In this document: piece after piece, positions 6,357 to 12,133 of the stretch | How positions within the stretch are numbered: position 1 is the first letter of the stretch | Layout of the letters: every line of letters begins with the position of its first letter | Origin: an uncultured Rickettsiales bacterium | GTDB lineage: Bacteria > Pseudomonadota > Alphaproteobacteria > Rickettsiales > UBA1997 | Reading direction: 5' to 3' | DNA length: 12,133 bases | Assembly: GCA_948744995.1 (NCBI GenBank) | Contig: CAPZCD010000017.1 | Coordinates: 1-12,133, forward strand | Made by a program: the position numbers and the translations under genes | The notes under the pieces: generated by a model | Seen by the model: only the letters and a program-made list of their open reading frames with translations | What the model was told of the DNA's origin: nothing | Databases searched by the model: none

Positions 6357-8568
6357 ACTTTCCATTTTGTTTCATTATATACTACTACATATAGTATTGC
6401 TATACATGGTATTTCTAGTACCTCTAGCTTTTATAGCATTGTTACCTGGTCAAAAAACGGCTATTGCAAAAACTAATAAAGATACAACTATAATTGAGGC
6501 GGATAAGATAATATCCAAATCAAAAAATTTAAAAATATCGGCGAGTGGAAACGTAATTTTTATGAGAGATAAATATAAAATTACAGCTGATAAAATCACC
6601 TATGACAAAGACAAAAAGAAAATATATCTCGAACAGAGAGCAAAATTTATAGATACAGAAAACAATAAAATAGTAGCCGCTAGAGCAGAATTGTCTGATG
6701 ATGTTAAAAGTGGTGAATTTGTAGATGCCGGTATCATACTCAATAGCGGTCTGAGTATAGTTTCACCTTTTGTTAAAAAAATTGATGATTATAATTATGA
6801 AAGTTCCGATTCTGATTATTATTTCTGTCCGAATGAAAATCTTGATATAGATTTGACCTATGAGGAAATAGTGAAAGAGATAAAAGGAGGGGGAGATAAT
6901 TTACAGATATTCTCTCTCTATTCAAAAGAATCTCTCATAAGTAAACAAGAGGGAAGAATATATCTAAAACATGTTTTTTTGAAGTTTTTTGATATTCCAA
7001 TTTTCTACTTACCGTATATAACTACAAAAAGACCGTTTGATAACAGAATATCAGGTGTATCTGCTCCCTATTTTTCCAAAAATAGAAACTATGGCTATGC
7101 CGTATCAATACCGATAGATCTATATTTTTTCGATAATATTGATATAAATGTTGAAACAACTGTATATCAAAATTTTAACTTTTTGTCCGACATAAAATTC
7201 AAATACTTTAGAGATAATTTTCTAATAAATTTCAACCTGGATTATGCTTTTGATAATAAACAATCGGCAACTATAAAAAATAGTAAAAATATCAGTGAAG
7301 AAGATGAAGGAGTTTATAAAAATAACAGATTATATGGGGATATAACTTCTAGAGCTATCATAGGTGATAACATATTCTTTAGAGCTAAGGTAAAATTTTC
7401 GACCGATCCATACATGATACGTGATTATTTTGATGACTATAGGGAGTATCTACAGTCGGATGCTAATTTATTTAAATTTAACAGAAATGATAATATTAAT
7501 TTAGATGTGGTAGCTTTTCAACATATAAGGGAGCGAAAAAGCAATTATATTAGAGAAACGCCGACAATTATTCCTGCTGTATACTACCACTATGTAGCTA
7601 TTGATGATGATTTACCAAACTATCTGGATTTTGACATAAAAACAAACACTATTCTATCTATTAGTGAGTTTGGTAAAAACTATAACAAGATGTTGTTTAA
7701 ACCAACCATCAGTTATAGAAATATTTTTGGTAAACTATTTCTAAAATCTAATTTGAGCTTACATACCGACGTTTATAACCAAAGTTACAACAATACGGAA
7801 GATAATTTAACTTTCAGATTTTATCCGGAACTAGAACTAAAAACTATCTATTCATTAGCTATTTTTAACAAAATAATAGTAAAACCAATTCTGCAAACCT
7901 TCATAGGTCAAGATAAAAATTTAAATTTTATTGATGCCGACAGTAAAAATTCAGAACTTACAATAAATAACCTATTTTCTACCAGTAGATATAGCGGCTA
8001 TGACCTAATGGAAAGCGGTATCAGAATTAACTATGGAATTGCCAATGAAATACCATATAGCTATGGTAAATTCAGGGTAATTCTAGGACAAGGTTATAGA
8101 AATACTATAGATGATAAATATACTATAAGGTACTTTAATGACAAATTTTCGGATATACTAACAGGAATTGGCTTCAATTATAAGGGTATTTTTAGCATAA
8201 ATTATCTAAATAACTTGGACCATATAACTTTTAGGAAAAATAGAGAAGAATTTATAGTTAGTGGTTCATTCTACAAGTTTTACTATAGTGCCAGCTACGT
8301 TTATATTAGCAATAATTTTAATATAGATGAACAAAGACAAATGTGCCTTACTGTTGGCTATGGCATAACAAAAAAACTTAAAACAAACATAAATATTAGC
8401 ACCGATCTTATGAATAAAAAAATTATATACTACAGTGGTAATCTATTATATGAAGATAACTGCTACATGAGTGGAATATCTATAAGCAAACAATCTTTTG
8501 TTGACTCCTATAATGAAGATAACTTCTCAATAAATTTCCATTTTAGGTTGAAAGGCATAAAGATATGA
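6340..8568 (+). CDS. lptD: LPS assembly outer-membrane protein LptD
   Basis: LptD is the outer-membrane barrel that, with LptE, inserts lipopolysaccharide into the outer leaflet. This protein has 742 residues (E. coli 784). A basic N-terminus and a long hydrophobic segment (about 7-36) with an AIA site ending at 43 look like a signal peptide. The OstA/LptA-like beta-jellyroll spans about 47-150 (TIIEADKI, ASGNVIFMRDKYKITADKI). A conserved barrel entry follows around 205-235 (FFDIPIFYLPYITTKRPFDN), and tyrosine- and asparagine-rich beta strands run to the end. Only three cysteines occur (C163, C669, C708). C163 in YFCPN and C708 in YEDNCYMS sit where disulfide partners are found in other LptDs. 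I chose ATG 6340 (SD-like AGGCGG at 6325-6330) over TTG 6337. It overlaps the nfu gene by 17 bases and rluC by 4 bases (ATGA). Its presence implies that the organism makes LPS or a similar glycolipid. Confidence 0.94.
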   Translation: MKRKYRLSILFHYILLHIVLLYMVFLVPLAFIALLPGQKTAIAKTNKDTTIIEADKIISKSKNLKISASGNVIFMRDKYKITADKITYDKDKKKIYLEQRAKFIDTENNKIVAARAELSDDVKSGEFVDAGIILNSGLSIVSPFVKKIDDYNYESSDSDYYFCPNENLDIDLTYEEIVKEIKGGGDNLQIFSLYSKESLISKQEGRIYLKHVFLKFFDIPIFYLPYITTKRPFDNRISGVSAPYFSKNRNYGYAVSIPIDLYFFDNIDINVETTVYQNFNFLSDIKFKYFRDNFLINFNLDYAFDNKQSATIKNSKNISEEDEGVYKNNRLYGDITSRAIIGDNIFFRAKVKFSTDPYMIRDYFDDYREYLQSDANLFKFNRNDNINLDVVAFQHIRERKSNYIRETPTIIPAVYYHYVAIDDDLPNYLDFDIKTNTILSISEFGKNYNKMLFKPTISYRNIFGKLFLKSNLSLHTDVYNQSYNNTEDNLTFRFYPELELKTIYSLAIFNKIIVKPILQTFIGQDKNLNFIDADSKNSELTINNLFSTSRYSGYDLMESGIRINYGIANEIPYSYGKFRVILGQGYRNTIDDKYTIRYFNDKFSDILTGIGFNYKGIFSINYLNNLDHITFRKNREEFIVSGSFYKFYYSASYVYISNNFNIDEQRQMCLTVGYGITKKLKTNINISTDLMNKKIIYYSGNLLYEDNCYMSGISISKQSFVDSYNEDNFSINFHFRLKGIKI

Positions 8569-9506
8569 TTATCAAGACAACTCAAAAACAGAATAATCTA
8601 AAACTAGATAAATTTTTATCCTCAAAATTTACAAATAGTAACATAGGAGATATAAGAAAATTTATCAAAAACGGAGAAATAAAAATAAATAAGAAGAAAA
8701 TTAAAACCAATTATCTATTATCAACAAACGATACTATTGAGTTTTCCGATTTTGTTGAAAAAATTTTAGCCAATCCCGACAGAAAAATCACTATAAATAA
8801 CAAAAAAATAAGTGAAAATTATATTAAAATGATTATAAAATCGATTATTTATGAAGATAAAAATCTACTGGTAATAAATAAACCCTATGGCATATCGGTT
8901 CAAGGCGGAAGTGGAATCAAAATCAGTATTGATGATATAATAAAACGCATATCAAATGGAAAGGAAAAATATAGGTTGGTACATCGGCTAGATCAGTACA
9001 CTACTGGAGTTCTACTGATAGCAAAAAATATAGAATATGCAAATGAGCTGAAAAGCATTTTTAAAACAAAAATAAATATCAAAAAACGATATATAGCAGT
9101 TGTCTATGGTAAAATAAAGAATAAATTAGGTATCATAGACTATCCGCTACTAAAAAAGTATGAAAATAATATGGAAAAAGTATATGTTGATAAAATTCTA
9201 GGTAAAGAAGCTATAACTAAATATAAAGTACAAAAATATTCGGAAAAATATAATATATCCTTAGTAGAAGCGGAAATATTAACCGGTAGAACTCACCAAA
9301 TTAGAGTTCATCTAAAGGAAATAGGCAACCCCATTATAGGAGATTATAAGTATGGCAAGTTAAAAAATAATGAAGTTAAAATTTCAAATAAACTTCAACT
9401 GCATTCATTCCATACGGAACTCAAAATTTTTGGTAAGCATTATGTCTTTGAAGCTCCAATTCCGGAACATATGAAATTGGTTGTATATAAAGCATTTTCT
9501 GGGTGA
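8565..9506 (+). CDS. rluC: 23S rRNA pseudouridine synthase, RluC type
   Basis: This 313-residue enzyme converts uridines to pseudouridine in 23S rRNA; RluC of E. coli acts at 955, 2504 and 2580. An N-terminal S4 RNA-binding domain (about 12-60: LDKFLSSKF, IRKFIKNGEIKINKKKI) precedes the catalytic domain. The VINKPYGISVQGGSG stretch (103-117) matches RluC better than RluD, which has an HPGAG-type sequence there. The catalytic Asp is D143 in HRLD (140-143), and GRTHQIRVHL (241-250) is the conserved C-terminal motif. The residue after HRLD is Gln, where Lys or Arg is usual. Start and stop of lptD overlap as ATGA, and AAAGG at 8551-8555 is a good ribosome site. It is the last gene of the operon. 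It converges on the repeat-protein gene across 81 bases without a convincing terminator. Confidence 0.93.
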   Translation: MIIKTTQKQNNLKLDKFLSSKFTNSNIGDIRKFIKNGEIKINKKKIKTNYLLSTNDTIEFSDFVEKILANPDRKITINNKKISENYIKMIIKSIIYEDKNLLVINKPYGISVQGGSGIKISIDDIIKRISNGKEKYRLVHRLDQYTTGVLLIAKNIEYANELKSIFKTKINIKKRYIAVVYGKIKNKLGIIDYPLLKKYENNMEKVYVDKILGKEAITKYKVQKYSEKYNISLVEAEILTGRTHQIRVHLKEIGNPIIGDYKYGKLKNNEVKISNKLQLHSFHTELKIFGKHYVFEAPIPEHMKLVVYKAFSG

Positions 9507-9587
9507 ATTTATTCACAATTCCATGTTTATATTTTACCAGTTAAAATTTTCTGAACTAAATCAATATTAAAAACTAAATTTAAACTA

Positions 9588-12133
9588 TTAAACAAGTGAG
9601 TGAGCAGGACCTTGATTCAGACTGTTAACAGCAGTTACCAAACTAGCATTTAACACTCGCTGACTCATATCTTGTCCTAAACAAGTTAAAGCTATCGCAC
9701 CAACTGCGGTTTGTGCTGCAGCTTGTGCTGCAATATTTGCACCCACACACGCTACTATTGAACTTACCGCCGCTGTTGTAACAGTTGTTGCCAAAACAGC
9801 ATTAAATTTTGGCCCACTAAAATTTTTCAATATCGCTTTATTTTTAGCTGTTTGATCCTCTAAAACTTTGCCATTTTCTGAAATAGTCAAAACATTATTC
9901 ATATCATTTACATCAATTCCAATTTCCGGATTTGCCGAAATATAACTACAGAAACCAGCGAATAATCCAACATCCTTTCCAACATGTTTTCCAAACTCTA
10001 ACATATCAAATTTTTGCGCCTGATCTTTATTTAAAGTTATAGTAAATTCGGAGTTACCATTTTTAAAGGTTATAATTCTATTACCTTCATTATCATATTC
10101 ATCATCTATACCATCAAACTCAATACTATTATTATGATTTTTAACACAATCTTTATATTCTTTACTTATCTTGCTCCATTCTCTACCTTTTGAAGCATCA
10201 GCACAGGCAGGGACTTTAGCTTTTTCTTCTTCCTCAGTAAGATTTTTATTACTATAATTAATATTAGAAACTATTCTGGAACGTTCTAAATGGTTAACAT
10301 AATCAGAAAATTCGCCATTATCAAGAGTTTGTCTAAATTTACCTACATCATCATCTGTTATTCCCACACTATCCGGAGTAGTTTTATTTTTTGCACATTC
10401 GGCACATTTGCTTATGTGTTCTAATGTTCTTCTCGCATTTTCTGCATAGGCTTTGTCAAAATCTTCATATGGTGATTTCTCATTTTCATCATACTTTTTA
10501 TCTCTAGCCATATCCATAAAAATATCGCTTAAAGCATCATAAACTTTAACCTTATCCCCTTTTTTGACACACTTTTTTAAGAAATCCAACTTAGTATCTA
10601 TATTATCAATATTTTTGAGTTCTTCAATTTCTTTGATATTTTCAATATAATTGTTAATTCCGTCATCGCCATCTTTATTATACTCATCAATCAAACTATC
10701 AACTAAGGCACTCTGTTTCCCTTTTATATTGTTATCATTGCCATCTTCATTTTTATCATAAAGATATATATCTTGAGGGTTATCTCCCTCTGAAGTTGCA
10801 GCAAAACTAATATATAAATCTTTCAGATCGTTAAAATACTTTTGTTTTTGTTCTATATCCTTCTCCTTAACCTTAACTTTAGCCTTTGCTTTTAGATAGT
10901 CGGTTAGAGCTTCTGTAAGTTTTATATCCGGATTATCAGGTTTAAGAGCAACATATGCTCGTTCTAAGTCTACAAGCTTTTCTTTATAACCATCAATTCC
11001 TACGGTTTTAATTTCATCTAGAATAGTATCAATAGCTTCACTCTTTCCCCTAAAGGCTTCAAGCGCTCTATCAAAAGCATCTTTAGCTCTTTCTAATTGA
11101 TCATTAAGATCTTTTAGTTTCTCTTCTTTTATTTCTTCTTCATTTATGGTAACCCCACCAAATCCAAGATCTGTAAGCTGATTATTGATATTAGTCAGAT
11201 CTAGTTCATCATCATCTCCTAATTCATCAATAGCATCAGCTAAGGTATCAAGAGCTTTTATATAATCATCTCTGTCATTTTTAGTTTTTTTATACTTACT
11301 ACCACCTATTTTAGCATCTTGAGCTTTTGCAACTGCTTCAAACTTTGCTCCAATGCCATTATCCTCATCGGAGAGTTTAGTTATAGCTTCAGCTATTTTT
11401 TCTGGATCTCCACTATTTCCTATTGTTATTACCCCACCCTTCAAAGTTGCCAGCTCATCATCTCCAATACCCTCAACAGCAGCTTTACCGGTATTTTCTT
11501 CTCTTGCTCCTGCTGCTATTTCTTTAATTGCACCTGTTTTTTTATCTAACTCAAGAGCTTTAGTATTTTTAGGAGTATTGGCATTGAAGGCATCTACCAG
11601 TAATTGTTTTTGATTGGTTACATCAATTTTAGTTCCTATACCCTTAATCTTAGCATTCAGATTAACATAGTCTTGAAGTTTTGTTGCTATATCTCCAAAT
11701 TTAAATCCTTCATAGGCATCTACAACTACTGCTAGTTTAGTTGCTCCATCTTTCAGGTCTAGATTATTTGCTCCTGCTAGAGCATTTGTAATGGCATCAT
11801 TTTTATCATTAAATCCATTAATTAAACCATTGATTTCATTTTCTAGTGTTTGCTTTTGTTGTTCCAGATTTGTCTTTTGTGCTGCCAGCTGTTTTACATC
11901 AGCCCCGGTTATTTCTATTGCATCTTCTCCTACTTTAATTTCAAACTGCGCTTCAATAGCATTAACTAGAGCATCACCTTCTTTACCCTTTAACTCATTA
12001 AAAGCAGTTGCTAATTGATTTCTGTCATTTTGGGTTTTTTTGTTATAGGTTTTTTTACCTATTTTTATTGTACCATTTTGAGCTTTTGCAACTGCTTCAA
12101 ACTTTGCTCCAATGCCATTATCCTCATCGGAGA
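9588..12133 (-). CDS. Large repeat-containing protein with cysteine-bearing C-terminal domain, 5' end outside the window
   Basis: The minus-strand frame is open from the window edge to TAA at 9588-9590, giving 847 visible residues. I do not recognise the family. Visible residues 1-253 form one repeat unit, and a second diverged unit starts at 254 and runs to about 480. Both begin SDEDNGIGAKFEAVAKAQ, share an NDR motif and a long E/K/Q-rich helical stretch likely to be coiled coil, and end in D/N/G-rich linkers. The remaining 360 or so residues are unique, acidic and contain all eight cysteines, including CAEC at 576-579. Near the end, about residues 777-819 form an alanine-rich hydrophobic stretch (LATTVTTAAVSSIVACVGAN, then AAQAAAQTAVGAIALTCLG), followed by a short polar tail ending GPAHSLV. 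A TTG at 11444 could be mistaken for a start, but coding character continues upstream. A surface, secreted or effector protein is plausible; no function can be assigned. Confidence 0.9.
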   Translation of the reverse strand, partial: SDEDNGIGAKFEAVAKAQNGTIKIGKKTYNKKTQNDRNQLATAFNELKGKEGDALVNAIEAQFEIKVGEDAIEITGADVKQLAAQKTNLEQQKQTLENEINGLINGFNDKNDAITNALAGANNLDLKDGATKLAVVVDAYEGFKFGDIATKLQDYVNLNAKIKGIGTKIDVTNQKQLLVDAFNANTPKNTKALELDKKTGAIKEIAAGAREENTGKAAVEGIGDDELATLKGGVITIGNSGDPEKIAEAITKLSDEDNGIGAKFEAVAKAQDAKIGGSKYKKTKNDRDDYIKALDTLADAIDELGDDDELDLTNINNQLTDLGFGGVTINEEEIKEEKLKDLNDQLERAKDAFDRALEAFRGKSEAIDTILDEIKTVGIDGYKEKLVDLERAYVALKPDNPDIKLTEALTDYLKAKAKVKVKEKDIEQKQKYFNDLKDLYISFAATSEGDNPQDIYLYDKNEDGNDNNIKGKQSALVDSLIDEYNKDGDDGINNYIENIKEIEELKNIDNIDTKLDFLKKCVKKGDKVKVYDALSDIFMDMARDKKYDENEKSPYEDFDKAYAENARRTLEHISKCAECAKNKTTPDSVGITDDDVGKFRQTLDNGEFSDYVNHLERSRIVSNINYSNKNLTEEEEKAKVPACADASKGREWSKISKEYKDCVKNHNNSIEFDGIDDEYDNEGNRIITFKNGNSEFTITLNKDQAQKFDMLEFGKHVGKDVGLFAGFCSYISANPEIGIDVNDMNNVLTISENGKVLEDQTAKNKAILKNFSGPKFNAVLATTVTTAAVSSIVACVGANIAAQAAAQTAVGAIALTCLGQDMSQRVLNASLVTAVNSLNQGPAHSLV
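11319..11374 (-). repeat. Perfect 56-bp direct repeat, copy 2
   Basis: These bases are identical to 12078-12133, an offset of 759 bases or exactly 253 codons. They encode SDEDNGIGAKFEAVAKAQ at the head of the second repeat unit of the large protein. The flanking units have diverged strongly, so identity even at silent positions suggests recent sequence exchange between the units. Confidence 0.9.
12078..12133 (-). repeat. Perfect 56-bp direct repeat, copy 1 (cut by the window edge)
   Basis: This copy runs to the last base of the window and may extend beyond it. It is identical to 11319-11374 and encodes the same 18 residues at the head of the first visible repeat unit. The similarity continues weakly toward lower coordinates after a small indel (TCTGTCATTTT at 12021 and at 11271). 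Confidence 0.9.

Noticed and set aside
9503..9547. Terminator between rluC and the repeat protein
   Set aside because: GTGAAT-TT-ATTCAC (9503-9516) and ATTTTA-CCAGT-TAAAAT (9531-9547) are short stems; the first has no T-run and the second is all A:T. Neither is convincing.
9588..10800. EF-hand or calcium-binding repeats in the D/N/G-rich linkers
   Set aside because: DKNEDGNDNN and NKDGDDGINN look suggestive, but the spacing of the acidic ligands and the final Glu does not fit an EF-hand, dockerin or RTX consensus.
11442..11444. TTG at 11444 as the start of the repeat protein
   Set aside because: The same frame remains open with matching repeat sequence all the way to the window edge, so this is an internal leucine codon.
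11319..12018. Several + strand open frames opposite the repeat protein
   Set aside because: They are antisense shadows rich in Ser/Phe/Leu with no start context. The minus-strand frame has clear repeat homology.

Overview
The window is AT-rich bacterial DNA (roughly 70% A+T by eye). It carries a mostly conserved chromosomal segment followed by one lineage-specific repeat protein. RNase J, the heat-shock sigma factor RpoH and the outer-membrane LPS assembly protein LptD together point to a Gram-negative alphaproteobacterium. The base composition and short intergenic spacers suggest a reduced, host-associated lineage (Rickettsiales, Holosporales or similar). The lineage is an inference; there is no rRNA or other taxonomic marker here.

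Layout. Positions 3-101 may hold the last 32 codons of a + strand gene, followed by a C-rich, G-poor stretch (215-294) that looks like a Rho-loading site. RNase J (315-2045) and transcription terminator Rho (2415-4130) both lie on the minus strand, separated by an AT-rich spacer with two hairpins. Rho has a long disordered N-terminal extension, and a good promoter fixes its start at 4130. A small two-helix membrane protein with a C-terminal SHOCT motif, resembling the superinfection-immunity family (4483-4833, minus), stands alone behind its own promoter. A divergent spacer of about 400 bases leads to a compact + strand operon: rpoH (5232-6098), a NifU-C/Nfu iron-sulfur protein (6108-6356), lptD (6340-8568) and rluC (8565-9506). 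The genes in that operon overlap or nearly touch. Tail-to-tail with rluC, the minus strand is occupied from 9588 to the window edge by the C-terminal 847 residues of a large repetitive protein whose start lies outside the window.

How the genes fit together. RNase J and Rho are core RNA-turnover and termination functions. The rpoH operon links stress transcription, Fe-S assembly, LPS export to the outer membrane and 23S rRNA pseudouridylation. The genes least explained by known families are the repeat protein, with two diverged repeat units of about 253 residues and a cysteine-containing C-terminal domain ending in an alanine-rich hydrophobic segment, and the SHOCT membrane protein. No tRNA, rRNA, CRISPR array or insertion sequence was recognised.
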